From contig JAJRQY010000036.1 in NCBI GenBank assembly GCA_024280015.1, positions 1-44,919 of the forward strand: 44,919 nucleotides of DNA, given 5' to 3'. The translations under genes were made by a program, and so were the position numbers. The first letter of the stretch is position 1. Each line of letters opens with the position of its first letter. The notes below the pieces were generated by a model. That model was given only the letters and a program-made list of their open reading frames with translations, searched no databases and was not told the DNA's origin. Of this stretch, positions 1-8,324 are shown one piece after another. Source of the stretch: Actinomycetes bacterium. Its GTDB lineage: Bacteria > Actinomycetota > Acidimicrobiia > Acidimicrobiales > SZUA-35.

Positions 1-835
1 AGGTATAGGCGGTTCCCGTGGTCAGACCAGAGAACGTGAGCGACAAGCCAGTACCGGATGAAGCTGTCACCCCACCCGGGGTAGCGGTAACGGTGTAATC
101 AGTAATCGCCGATCCATTGGCAGCAGCAGCCGTCCAGGTCAGACCAACCGATGTCGAGCTAGCGACCGTCGCCACCGGAGTACCAGGCGAACCGGGATCA
201 CCTGATGGTGTCACCGAGTTGGATGCAGGAGATGCCGCTCCATTTCCGGCGCCATTGGCAGCGACGACAGAGAAGGTGTAGGACGTTCCTGTCGTGAGCC
301 CGGTCACGTCAACGCTGGTTACGCCTGCAGTTGATCCCGTCAACCCACCGGGAGAAGAGGTCACGGTGTAGCCCGTGATCGCGGAACCAGTATTGGTCGG
401 TGCTGACCAGGTGACCGTGGCCGAAGTCGAAGTAGCAACAACCGCAGCCGGAGCAGCCGGGGCACTTGGAACGGCATCCGGAGTGATGGCAGCCGAAGAA
501 GGACTCGCGGTTGAACCGTCAGCATTGTTGGCAGTGACGACAAAGGTGTACGACGCGCCCGTCGTCAGTCCGGTTACTTCAGTTGTGGTTGCTGTCGGGT
601 CGGCAACCGTAATCGGACCAACATCGGCCGGAGTCACCGTGATGGTGAAGTCATCCAACGCCGTTCCACCGTCACCGGGAATGACCCAGGTGACATCAAC
701 CGATGTGGCTGAGGCAATCGCAACCGTTGGCGCCGCTGGCGCGTCAGGGGCCAGCGCAAATACCGGGGTCGTGCTGAGCATGACCATGGCCATCGCACTC
801 ACGATGATGGCAAGAATTCTTCGTACGTTGCTCAC
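1..835 (-). CDS. Secreted fibronectin type III repeat protein (C-terminus beyond left edge)
   Basis: The frame runs from a GTG at 835 to the window edge without a stop (278 codons seen). The GTG is chosen because GGGAG lies 7 bases upstream (843-847) and the product then begins with a signal peptide: a basic start (SNVRR), a hydrophobic stretch rich in I, A, M and V, and a likely cleavage after VFALA near residue 30. Behind it are about three repeats of roughly 90 residues, each with the fibronectin-III pattern: P-x-A-P start, T-W core strand, G-x-x-I-T-x-Y/F-T-V, GLTTG-x-x-Y-T-F-x-V and a closing S-x-x-x-T-P. The repeats are very rich in T, S, A and V, as in cell-surface proteins. Function is unknown; such repeats usually act as spacers or in adhesion. 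A different domain may follow beyond the edge. It is divergent from the gene at 1117. Confidence 0.82.
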   Translation of the reverse strand, partial: MSNVRRILAIIVSAMAMVMLSTTPVFALAPDAPAAPTVAIASATSVDVTWVIPGDGGTALDDFTITVTPADVGPITVADPTATTTEVTGLTTGASYTFVVTANNADGSTASPSSAAITPDAVPSAPAAPAAVVATSTSATVTWSAPTNTGSAITGYTVTSSPGGLTGSTAGVTSVDVTGLTTGTSYTFSVVAANGAGNGAASPASNSVTPSGDPGSPGTPVATVASSTSVGLTWTAAAANGSAITDYTVTATPGGVTASSGTGLSLTFSGLTTGTAYT

Positions 836-1116
836 TACCTAGCTCCCTAGTCCGGAAGGCCCACAATCTCCCATTCTGCCTCATCGGCATGATCAACGAC
901 TGGCTGTAGGGAGAAATCACCTAACCGAAATCTGTTGACCACAAACCGGGGCCGTCTGACCACGGTCCGACCGCAAATGAGGTCGCATCACGGTGAGCTC
1001 TCCGCCCGATTCGTCCTCCCGGCACTCTCTCATCAGAATGAAGTCGCGGCCATCACCCATTCGTCCTCCACGCGTGTCACAATCAGGGCACAGAGGGAAA
1101 CGAAAGGTCGCGAACA
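836..1116. other. Divergent intergenic region
   Basis: This 281-base gap lies between two divergent genes and should hold both promoters. The only clear signals are the two ribosome-binding sites (GGGAG at 843-847 for the minus gene, GAAAGG at 1102-1107 for the plus gene). A short direct repeat, ATTCGTCCTCC, occurs twice about 54 bases apart (near 1008 and 1062). I see no convincing -35/-10 pair, RNA gene or terminator. Confidence 0.4.
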
Positions 1117-2832
1117 ATGTCAGCTAGTCGTGGGGTTCAGATTATTCCGGGGGACGGTTCGATAGCGCGTTCGGGTCCGCTCACCGTGGTCACGTCCGGG
1201 TCAGAAGCAACAGGCCTTGCCGCCCTAGCCATGATCGACGTTCTAGAGTCCACCAAAAACTGGGCCTTCGAGGCGGTTGCCGCCGCCCTGCACGAGTTAG
1301 TTGTTGCTCAGAACCCATCTGGAGTTACTGCTCTGCTTGATGACCCCGATGAGCCCATCATCTTCGTCTTTGATCGGGCGGAAGCTGTCATCGGCAAAAT
1401 CCGCCACAAGGGTGACGGACGCTCTGGGTGGACCACCGAGGTTGTACCCGGCCCTCTCGTAGAGCTCCGTCTTGCCAGCGTGCCCTTCTCCTCAATCGAT
1501 GAAGAAACTGAGCTTCGTGCTGGCCTTGTCCGAGGAGCCGGTGCCGCTGTGCCCGTCGATGCCCCAGCCCCCGCGGAAGAACCAGTAACCGGCGCCACCG
1601 AATCCCCGGAGACCGACGTCGAGGCTGACCCAGCCATGGTCGCTCCTACATCTGCAGCAGTCACCGATGCCGCACCGGCCTACCAAGCCCCCGAAACAAC
1701 ACTCGATCCTGGCGAAGCGCTCGACGTTCCGACCGGTGAGATCAAGGACTTGCCCGACCCAGAGCCGGTCGCTGTCTCCGTTGCCGCAACGGACGTACCG
1801 GATTCTGTGGTCGTGCCGCCACCACCGATGGACGTGCCAGAAGCTGACCCGGCCAACGACACCCCACCTGTACCAAGTGCCGATGAGGCCATGGAGGCTG
1901 GTGCAGCCGAGGTCGCTGCCGAAGCCGTCGAGCCTCCACCGACTCCTCCAATCCCGGAGCCAATTCTTCATCAGGAGATGACGGAACCTCCAACGGACTC
2001 ACCTCCACCGCCACCCGCACCCACACCTATTCCTCCCGCCGACGATCAACCCACCGATGATCAGGCAGACTCGGCCCCTGTTCCACCAGCCCCTGACCTC
2101 ATGCCCGCACCCGACCTGTCAGCACCCTCTGGCCTGCCACCCGCGCCGGACTTAGCACCAGCTCCCGGCCTTCCGCCAACACCAGACCTCGCACCGCCAC
2201 CAGGCCTCCCGCCAACTCCAGATCTAGCGTCCGCCCCGTCACTGCTAACTGACCCCCCGCCAATGCCGCCTCCAGGCATGACCCCTCCACTACCGGCAGA
2301 CGCGCCAGGTCTCGAAACGTCGCAACCACTTGATGAGCTTCCTCCTCTTTCGGAGATGCCGCCGCCAGCACCAATGGCTACGCCTCCCCCGGCTCCAATG
2401 CCTCTGGCAACGCCACCCCCCGCACCGCCACCAGGACCAGCCGCCCCTTCGGCCACCCCAGCACCTATGACTCCACCTCCAGCGAGTCCACCCCCAGCCG
2501 CACCGATGGCAACTCCTCCACCAGCTCCACCCTCAGCAAGCCCACCGCTGCCAGGAGCGCCCGACGGGTCCTTCCTCGGCGAACCGCCAGTCGCCGCTCC
2601 ACCACCACCACCAGACTGGGGACCACCCACCCAGTCCACGTTCGACCCGCCAGCAACAGACTTGGCACCACCCGTACCGTCGAACCCACTTGCTGTTGAG
2701 CCACCGCCAGTAGATCTCGGAACCGCACCTCCGCCAATGCCTCCACCAAGCGATGTCGCGCCGCCACCTCCTGGCGGCGAGAACCCCGGCAGCCCAACAC
2801 CGCCGCCGCCACCACCTCCCCCACCGGCATAA
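1117..2832 (+). CDS. Hypothetical protein with N-terminal globular domain and long proline-rich tail
   Basis: I do not recognise the family. The ATG at 1117 has GAAAGG 9 bases upstream. Residues 1-145 look globular, with mixed hydrophobic and charged residues and a plausible alpha/beta pattern (IIPGDGSIARSGPLTVV near the start, a helix around AFEAVAAALHELV, a strand in PIIFVFDR). From about residue 150 to 571 the chain is almost entirely Pro, Ala, Asp, Glu, Met and Thr, first acidic, then PPP-rich, ending in a run of prolines. There is no signal peptide or membrane segment, so it is probably cytosolic. The tail may be an extended scaffold or a site for proline-rich-binding partners. Because the tail is low complexity, long open frames on the opposite strand are composition artefacts. 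Confidence 0.75.
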   Translation: MSASRGVQIIPGDGSIARSGPLTVVTSGSEATGLAALAMIDVLESTKNWAFEAVAAALHELVVAQNPSGVTALLDDPDEPIIFVFDRAEAVIGKIRHKGDGRSGWTTEVVPGPLVELRLASVPFSSIDEETELRAGLVRGAGAAVPVDAPAPAEEPVTGATESPETDVEADPAMVAPTSAAVTDAAPAYQAPETTLDPGEALDVPTGEIKDLPDPEPVAVSVAATDVPDSVVVPPPPMDVPEADPANDTPPVPSADEAMEAGAAEVAAEAVEPPPTPPIPEPILHQEMTEPPTDSPPPPPAPTPIPPADDQPTDDQADSAPVPPAPDLMPAPDLSAPSGLPPAPDLAPAPGLPPTPDLAPPPGLPPTPDLASAPSLLTDPPPMPPPGMTPPLPADAPGLETSQPLDELPPLSEMPPPAPMATPPPAPMPLATPPPAPPPGPAAPSATPAPMTPPPASPPPAAPMATPPPAPPSASPPLPGAPDGSFLGEPPVAAPPPPPDWGPPTQSTFDPPATDLAPPVPSNPLAVEPPPVDLGTAPPPMPPPSDVAPPPPGGENPGSPTPPPPPPPPPA

Positions 2833-2844
2833 CACCTTGTTGCC

Positions 2845-4206
2845 TTAGCCGAGTAGCCAGTTCACGGGAACAAGGCCCGCAACCTCACCCTGCCGATAAC
2901 GGTCACGAGCCTGGATTGCTGCTTGGCGCAACGCGTGCTCTGGGTCAAACCCAAGTTGGCATGCCTGATCAACCACGGCAAGAAGTAGCTGGCCAAGCTC
3001 GTGCTCACCAGCATCACCGAGCAAGCCACGATCAAGCACCGCCGAAGCCAGGGCGGGATCACTGGCATGGTCTGAACGAGCTGCTTTCTCTTGAATCTTG
3101 TGCGCAAAACTCAGGGCCGGAAGAGCCGCGGGGATTCCGTCCATGATGGAGGCTCGTCCCTTTTCTTCTTTCTTGATGGCTTCCCAGTTTGAGACAACAT
3201 CCTCGGCGGTCTCGACCTCGGTGTTGGCAAACACATGGGGGTGGCGAGCGACCAGCTTGTCATGAACCGTGCGGGCCACATCGGCAATGGAGAACGCGCC
3301 AGCTTCGGAGGCCAGCTCGGCATGAAAGAGGATCTGGAACCAGAGATCACCGAGTTCTTCTTCCAAATCGATGTACTGGTCGACCCCATCGCCATTGTGT
3401 TTGATGAGATCGTCCAAGGCCTCCAACACCTCATAGGTCTCTTCCAGCAGATAGCGACGCAGCGACTCATGGGTCTGCTTCTGATCCCACGGGCACTCTT
3501 GCCGGAGGCGATGCATCAGATCGACCGTCCGCTTGAGCTCACTACCAACCGGAACAACAATGCTGGGGACAAAGAGCGAGGTCAGATGGTCAGGCTCGAA
3601 GGAACGGTCAAGATCAGGCCAGGACACATCGAAGATCTCCTCGTCTTGAGTTCCCAGCGCCTTCAGGACCGTTACTGTCTGCTCGGGCCCCGCATCCATA
3701 GCCAGCTTGATGTCGGACAACACCCAGGGCGCATGGGTGTGAGCAATAAGCAGCGGACCAGTCTGACCCTCGATTTCTTGGGCAAAGACATGACCATCGA
3801 CCAGTCGAACGCCGGCTTCAACCGGATCGATGGCCAAGCGAGCCCAGGCCACATCCAGGAACGACAGAGACGGAAGAATGTCAACCTCGATCCGAGTATC
3901 GGCACGGAGGTGCATCACCGAACGCTCGAGCACTAGGGGTGAACCGGGAACGACGTACAGCACGTCACCCGCCTCGGTCGCCGCTTCGACTAGGCGATCA
4001 GCAATGATCTGGTACACCTCAGCCAACGAGTCAGCCGAATCGTAGATTTCATCGAAGGTGACTGGGTTCTGCACCCGATGGGCAGTCGGATGACGGGCAG
4101 TGCGAAGAAAGGTCGGACGGCCCGAAGCTAAGGCCGCAGCCGTCGCCTCGGTGAGGTCGCCCTCACCGCCCGGGCCAAGACCACAAACCGTTACCCGCGG
4201 TGTCAC
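2845..4206 (-). CDS. mazG: Nucleoside triphosphate pyrophosphohydrolase MazG with N-terminal tetrapyrrole-methylase domain (YabN type)
   Basis: A two-domain protein of 453 residues. Residues 1-210 resemble the tetrapyrrole (corrin/porphyrin) methylase fold: the first strand ends in the glycine-rich VTVCGLGPGG and a later loop reads VVPGSPLV. Residues 230-440 are MazG: CPWDQKQTHESL, then EETYEVLEA and EEELGDLWFQILFHA, which supply the metal-binding acidic residues, followed by RHPHVF. MazG hydrolyses NTPs to NMP and pyrophosphate, cleaning the nucleotide pool; the role of the methylase half in such fusions is not established. The start is GTG, overlapping the upstream lipoprotein gene by 4 bases (GTGA, 4203-4206), so the two are co-translated. 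The stop is a normal TAA. Confidence 0.93.
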   Translation of the reverse strand: MTPRVTVCGLGPGGEGDLTEATAAALASGRPTFLRTARHPTAHRVQNPVTFDEIYDSADSLAEVYQIIADRLVEAATEAGDVLYVVPGSPLVLERSVMHLRADTRIEVDILPSLSFLDVAWARLAIDPVEAGVRLVDGHVFAQEIEGQTGPLLIAHTHAPWVLSDIKLAMDAGPEQTVTVLKALGTQDEEIFDVSWPDLDRSFEPDHLTSLFVPSIVVPVGSELKRTVDLMHRLRQECPWDQKQTHESLRRYLLEETYEVLEALDDLIKHNGDGVDQYIDLEEELGDLWFQILFHAELASEAGAFSIADVARTVHDKLVARHPHVFANTEVETAEDVVSNWEAIKKEEKGRASIMDGIPAALPALSFAHKIQEKAARSDHASDPALASAVLDRGLLGDAGEHELGQLLLAVVDQACQLGFDPEHALRQAAIQARDRYRQGEVAGLVPVNWLLG

Positions 4207-5135
4207 TGGCTTGGTTGCTGTACCGCCGGCGCAACAATCAGTTGCTCAGGATTCCAAAAGCCGATGGACGGGTCAACATCAACATCGGGCATCACCGATA
4301 GAACGGCCGAGATTCGCTCACTAGCCAGTTGGCCTGGGTCAACAGGGTTGACAACAGACTCTTCGTATTCATCAATAACGATGAGGTGGAAGCCGAATTG
4401 AGTCTCGACAGGCCCAAGAATCTCGCCTTGTTCACCGGCCAAGATGGCATCCCGGAATGGTTCAACGAACCGGTCAGGGGCACTACAACCGAGCGATCCG
4501 CCCTGGGCGCCACTCCCCGGGTCCTGAGAGAATTCGGCTGCCAGATCACTAAAGTCAGCTCCTTGGGCGATCTGTCCAGCAAGGTCATCAGCCTCGTCCA
4601 AGGTTTCGACCAGGATATGGCGGGTACAAGGAATCAGAGCCGTTTCCGCCTCGGGCTGTTCGGCCGCAAGTGCATCTCCAAGCGCTCCCTGCTTGGCCCG
4701 AATCCGGCTCAGCGAGTCCAAATACGGGGCAAGTTCATCAACAATCTCACTGGTCAGGTCTGGATCATTGAACAGATTGTTGACTTCAAGAACGAACGCA
4801 TCGCTTGACTCAGTGAAAGCTGACTCAGGAACCGTGATCCCTTCATCAACCAAGACGCTGTCGATGACCTTCTCGATGATCAAGGTTGTCAGCAGCTGGG
4901 CTTGAAATCCATCGGGCATCTGACCAGAAAACGCAGCATCCAAGAAGCGCTGACTTGACTCGATGGAAGTAACAATGTCAGTCAGTTCGCTTGACGCAAT
5001 CTCGACCGAATCACCGTCGGGAATATGGACTGTTGCTGCTGGCCCCCCACGGGTTACGCCGCAAGCGGAAGCAACCAACATGAGCGCACCAACAACAGCG
5101 AGCAGGATTCGAGTATTCGTCGAGGAAGTCTTCAC
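4203..5135 (-). CDS. Parvulin-type peptidyl-prolyl isomerase lipoprotein (PrsA/SurA-like)
   Basis: A 310-residue exported protein. The N-terminus is a lipoprotein signal: basic start, hydrophobic ILLAVVGALMLV and lipobox ASAC at residues 22-25. Residues about 30-160 form a helical chaperone-like region. Residues 165-265 carry the PpiC/parvulin rotamase domain: CTRHILVETLDEAD, ADFSDLAAEFSQDPGSGAQGGSLG and ETQFGFHLI. By family it helps fold exported proteins at the outer face of the membrane. The GTG start has no Shine-Dalgarno but a TAGCCT box 7 bases upstream, so it may also be read from its own leaderless promoter, in addition to read-through from korAB 18 bases away. It overlaps mazG by 4 bases. 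The cysteines in the rotamase domain (IPCTRH, LGCSAP) could pair; that is inference. Confidence 0.88.
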   Translation of the reverse strand: MKTSSTNTRILLAVVGALMLVASACGVTRGGPAATVHIPDGDSVEIASSELTDIVTSIESSQRFLDAAFSGQMPDGFQAQLLTTLIIEKVIDSVLVDEGITVPESAFTESSDAFVLEVNNLFNDPDLTSEIVDELAPYLDSLSRIRAKQGALGDALAAEQPEAETALIPCTRHILVETLDEADDLAGQIAQGADFSDLAAEFSQDPGSGAQGGSLGCSAPDRFVEPFRDAILAGEQGEILGPVETQFGFHLIVIDEYEESVVNPVDPGQLASERISAVLSVMPDVDVDPSIGFWNPEQLIVAPAVQQPSQ

Positions 5136-5142
5136 AATGGAA

Positions 5143-5148
5143 AGGCTA
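5143..5148 (-). promoter_or_regulatory. -10-like box, near-leaderless start of the PPIase gene
   Basis: TAGCCT (TANNNT consensus) ends 7 bases before the GTG start at 5135, placing the transcript start within a base or so of the start codon. It lies in the 18-base gap after korB. Confidence 0.45.
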
Positions 5149-5153
5149 GAGGC

Positions 5154-6182
5154 CTACTCGACGTCCCAGGTGGCACCCGAGTGCAGAAGATCGTGAAGAT
5201 TTCCTTCGCCCTGGTTCTTCTTCGCCAACTTCAGCTGATTCTCAACCGCTTCGGAATACTCCTGTTGCTCAACAGCACGGAGCACACCGAACGGTGTCGG
5301 GGACTGACGATTGTCTGCCATTTGCCCAAGGGCGAAAGCGACCGAAGGATCAGGGTTCTTCTCGTCATGAATGGCAATGGCGTCCAATCCGACATCGGCG
5401 ACCTCGGCGATGGTTGCTCCGCCGCCGTGCATAACGATGCCGCGCTGCTTCTCTGCACCGAACAGGATCGGCTCGCCGTGGACCAGGTCAATCATCATCT
5501 CGTCGCGGTTGGCCCGCTTCACGATGGCATCAAAAGCGCCATCGTTGAACACATTGCAGTTCTGGTAGATCTCGACGAGGGCGGCACCCTTGTGCTCATG
5601 GGCACGCTTGAACGTTGCCATCATGTGCTTGCGGTCAAGGTCATGAGTTCGGGCAATGAAGCTGGCGCCGGCGCCGGCAGCGAGGCCGAGAGGCTTGAAA
5701 GGAGCGTCGATGGAGCCCATCGGAGTCGATTTTGTCACCTTGCCAACCTCACTGGTTGGGGAGAACTGGCCCTTGGTCAGTCCATAGATCTGGTTGTTGA
5801 ACAGCAAGATCTTGATATTGACATTGCGTCGCAAGGCGTGGATCAGGTGGTTGCCACCAATGGACAGCATGTCGCCGTCACCGCCAATAACCCAAACATC
5901 CAGGTCAGGCCGGGCCAACGCAAGTCCGGTAGCAATGGCTGGTGCACGACCATGAATGGTGTGCATGCCGTAGCTGTTCATGTAGTACGGGAACCGGGCG
6001 GCACAACCAATGCCGGAGATGAAGACGGAGTTCTCTCGCTTCACACCAAGCTCGGTGTGCAGGAACTGCATTGCAGCCAAGATGCCGTAGTCGCCACATC
6101 CGGGGCACCAGCGGACCTCCTGGCTCGACGTCCAATGGCCACGCTTGGTTGGGTCAGTCTGAATTTCTACCGTGCTGCTCAT
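5154..6182 (-). CDS. korB: 2-oxoacid:ferredoxin oxidoreductase, beta subunit (probably 2-oxoglutarate)
   Basis: The 342-residue thiamine-diphosphate-binding subunit. WCPGCGDYGIL (Cys26 and Cys29) matches the start of KorB-type beta chains, and residues 101-130 hold the TPP/Mg motif from GDGDM to the terminal NN. NQIYGLTKGQFSPTS further on is typical of the family. With KorA it oxidises a 2-oxoacid and CoA to acyl-CoA and CO2, reducing ferredoxin; in actinobacteria this enzyme commonly serves as 2-oxoglutarate:ferredoxin oxidoreductase in the TCA cycle. Substrate choice cannot be read from sequence alone. The start overlaps the korA stop by 4 bases (6179-6182), so the subunits are translationally coupled. 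Confidence 0.94.
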   Translation of the reverse strand: MSSTVEIQTDPTKRGHWTSSQEVRWCPGCGDYGILAAMQFLHTELGVKRENSVFISGIGCAARFPYYMNSYGMHTIHGRAPAIATGLALARPDLDVWVIGGDGDMLSIGGNHLIHALRRNVNIKILLFNNQIYGLTKGQFSPTSEVGKVTKSTPMGSIDAPFKPLGLAAGAGASFIARTHDLDRKHMMATFKRAHEHKGAALVEIYQNCNVFNDGAFDAIVKRANRDEMMIDLVHGEPILFGAEKQRGIVMHGGGATIAEVADVGLDAIAIHDEKNPDPSVAFALGQMADNRQSPTPFGVLRAVEQQEYSEAVENQLKLAKKNQGEGNLHDLLHSGATWDVE

Positions 6183-8059
6183 GCCACTACTCCATCGATG
6201 TGCTGATTCATGCCGGACATGATCTCTCGTGCAGTGAAGGGAAGGCCCTTCATCTTGGTGATCGACTTGGCGTCGACCAGGAACTCTGAGCGAAGCATCT
6301 TCACCAACTGGCCCATATTGAGTTCGGGAACATAGACATGCTTGTAGCGCTTCAGCACTTCACCCAGATTGGAGTGGAATGGCGAGATGTGGGTGAGGTG
6401 GATCCGGTCAACCGGGGTGCCCTCCTGCTCCAGCAAGGTCTGGGCGTAGGTGATGGACCCAGCAGTCGAACCCCAGCCAACCAACAAGGTGTCTCGGTCA
6501 CCGGTTCCATGAACCTCAACCAGGGGAATGTCCGATGCGATCCCGTCGACCTTGGCTTTGCGAAGCCTGGACATGAGTTCGTGATTCTCCGGCGAGTATT
6601 CGACATTGCCGGAGCCATCGGCCTTCTCGAGCCCACCGAGGCGATGCTCAAGTCCGGGCGTTCCCGGTAGCGCCCACGGGCGAGCAAGGGTCTCTGGGTC
6701 ACGGAGGAAGGGATAGAAGGCCGGGTTGCCGTTGGCATCTTCTGCGTTGAACTCGGTGGTGAACTCAACAGAAATGTCGGGAAGACCATCGACATCGGGC
6801 AGGTTCCAAGGCTCGGCACCATTGGCCAGATAGCCATCAGTCAACAAGATGACCGGGGTCCGATACTTCAGAGCAATTCGAGAGGCCTCAATCGCCATGT
6901 CGAAACAGTTGGACGGGCTGTATGCGGCCACCACCGGTAGCGGTGACTCGCCATGGCGGCCATAGACGGCCTGGAGCAAGTCGCTGGCCTCGGTCTTGGT
7001 CGGAAGCCCAGTTGAGGGTCCACCGCGCTGGACATTGATGATCACCATTGGCAGCTCGGCCATATTGGCCAGACTGATGGTCTCACCCTTGAGGGCAACA
7101 CCAGGACCCGATGTTGTGGTGAAGGCAAGGTGACCACCAAAGGCAGCACCAACAGCGGCACCAGCAGCAGCAATCTCATCTTCAGCTTGGAAGGTCCGAA
7201 TACCGAAGTTCTTGTGCTTGGCCAGCTCGTGCAAGATGTCTGAAGCGGGGGTGATGGGGTAGCTGCCGAGGAAGATAGGCAGCTTGGCCAGCTCGCCCGC
7301 CGCAATCATGCCCCAAGCAGTGGCCGCATTGCCGGTGATATTGGTGTAGGTACCTGGAGCGTGCGGAGCAGCAACAACCTCGAACTGGTCGGCGAACATC
7401 TCGGTGGTTTCACCGTAGGCGTGACCCGCCTTTAACGCAGCAATGTTGGCGGCAACAACCTCGGGCTTCTTGGCGAACTTCTTCTCAACCCAGTCGATGG
7501 TTGGCTCAAGCGAGCGGGTGTACATCCAGCTGACAAGGCCAAGGGCAAAGAGGTTCTTTGACCGTTCGGCGTCACGCTTCTTGACATCGATGTCGGCGGT
7601 AGCGCCAACCGTCAACGACGTCATCGGCACCTCGTGCACGATGTAGTCATCCAGGCTGCCGTCTTCGCGAGGGTCAACCTCATAGCCACACTTGGTCAGA
7701 TTGCGCTCATCAAAGGCGTCGATGTTCAGAATCACCGTGCCGCCCGACTTGATCCGGGCGATCTGGCTCTTGAGCGCAGCCGGGTTCATGGCAACAAGCA
7801 CATCTGGCTCGTCACCAGGCGTATAAATCTCGTGATCGGAGATGTGGATCTGGAAGGCTGATACGCCAGCCACCGTTCCCTGGGGCGCTCGGATCTCCGC
7901 CGGGTATTCCGGCAAGGTGAGAACATCGTTTCCGGCTAGCGCACTAGCCGAGGTGAAACGGTCTCCCGTGAGTTGCATTCCATCGCCAGAGTCTCCGGCG
8001 AAACGGATTACGACCTGGTCAAGATTCGTCTTGTCGACCCGGTCAGCAGTATTGGTCAT
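6179..8059 (-). CDS. korA: 2-oxoacid:ferredoxin oxidoreductase, fused gamma-alpha subunit
   Basis: 626 residues. Residues 15-200 are the gamma domain (VVIRFAGDSGDGMQLTGDRF; LPEYPAEIRAPQG), and about 220-600 is the alpha/pyrimidine-binding and transketolase-like part (FLGSYPITPASDILHEL; TTTSGPGVALKGE; NVQRGGPSTGLPT), with ELNMGQL near the C-terminus. The gamma-alpha fusion is the arrangement seen in actinobacterial Kor enzymes. It is co-transcribed with korB. GGAG lies 8 bases before the ATG, supporting this start. The enzyme has no separate ferredoxin-like delta subunit here, so electrons would go to a ferredoxin encoded elsewhere. Confidence 0.94.
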   Translation of the reverse strand: MTNTADRVDKTNLDQVVIRFAGDSGDGMQLTGDRFTSASALAGNDVLTLPEYPAEIRAPQGTVAGVSAFQIHISDHEIYTPGDEPDVLVAMNPAALKSQIARIKSGGTVILNIDAFDERNLTKCGYEVDPREDGSLDDYIVHEVPMTSLTVGATADIDVKKRDAERSKNLFALGLVSWMYTRSLEPTIDWVEKKFAKKPEVVAANIAALKAGHAYGETTEMFADQFEVVAAPHAPGTYTNITGNAATAWGMIAAGELAKLPIFLGSYPITPASDILHELAKHKNFGIRTFQAEDEIAAAGAAVGAAFGGHLAFTTTSGPGVALKGETISLANMAELPMVIINVQRGGPSTGLPTKTEASDLLQAVYGRHGESPLPVVAAYSPSNCFDMAIEASRIALKYRTPVILLTDGYLANGAEPWNLPDVDGLPDISVEFTTEFNAEDANGNPAFYPFLRDPETLARPWALPGTPGLEHRLGGLEKADGSGNVEYSPENHELMSRLRKAKVDGIASDIPLVEVHGTGDRDTLLVGWGSTAGSITYAQTLLEQEGTPVDRIHLTHISPFHSNLGEVLKRYKHVYVPELNMGQLVKMLRSEFLVDAKSITKMKGLPFTAREIMSGMNQHIDGVVA

Positions 8060-8158
8060 GTTGTGTACTCCATGTGAGCGAAATCCAGCACGGGAGCGTC
8101 ACTCTGACCAGGAGGTGCTAGTCCAAGACCAGCCCCGTTGCTGGTAACGACGAAGGGT

Positions 8159-8185
8159 ACGTTACACCCGAAATCACGGTGACAA
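8159..8185 (-). promoter_or_regulatory. Candidate korAB promoter
   Basis: On the minus strand TTGTCA (8180-8185) is followed after 15 bases by TAACGT (8159-8164), giving a leader of about 90 bases before korA. The spacer is short, so this is tentative. Confidence 0.3.
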
Positions 8186-8224
8186 GCAACAGGTGACCGA
8201 TTCAATCTGGAATCATTTTCGTTT

Positions 8225-8237
8225 CGATTTGAAATCG
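8225..8237. promoter_or_regulatory. 13-base palindrome in the korA/aminotransferase divergent region
   Basis: CGATTTGAAATCG is a perfect inverted repeat (6-base arms, single central base), sitting in the AT-richer part of the 265-base divergent region, 40 bases upstream of the candidate korAB -35. It is a possible operator; no regulator is encoded beside it. Confidence 0.35.
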
Positions 8238-8312
8238 TCGTCAGACTCGATCCCTGACCCGAATCTACAGAACAATTGAGGACCAAAATCGGCCCCTTCG
8301 ATGTGACTGATG

Positions 8313-8318
8313 TAACTT
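8313..8318 (+). promoter_or_regulatory. -10 box for leaderless aminotransferase mRNA
   Basis: TAACTT ends exactly 6 bases before the GTG at 8325, so the predicted +1 is the first base of the start codon. No Shine-Dalgarno is present, which fits leaderless translation. Confidence 0.55.
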
Positions 8319-8324
8319 GAACCC

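Noticed and set aside
2061-2639. 192-codon Gly/Ala-rich frame on the minus strand
   Set aside because: It is the mirror of the proline-rich tail (CCN codons read as GGN); low-complexity artefact.
5025-6206. 393-codon open frame on the plus strand over korB
   Set aside because: It is antisense to a clear korB with intact motifs, has no family signature and arises from codon bias on the other strand.
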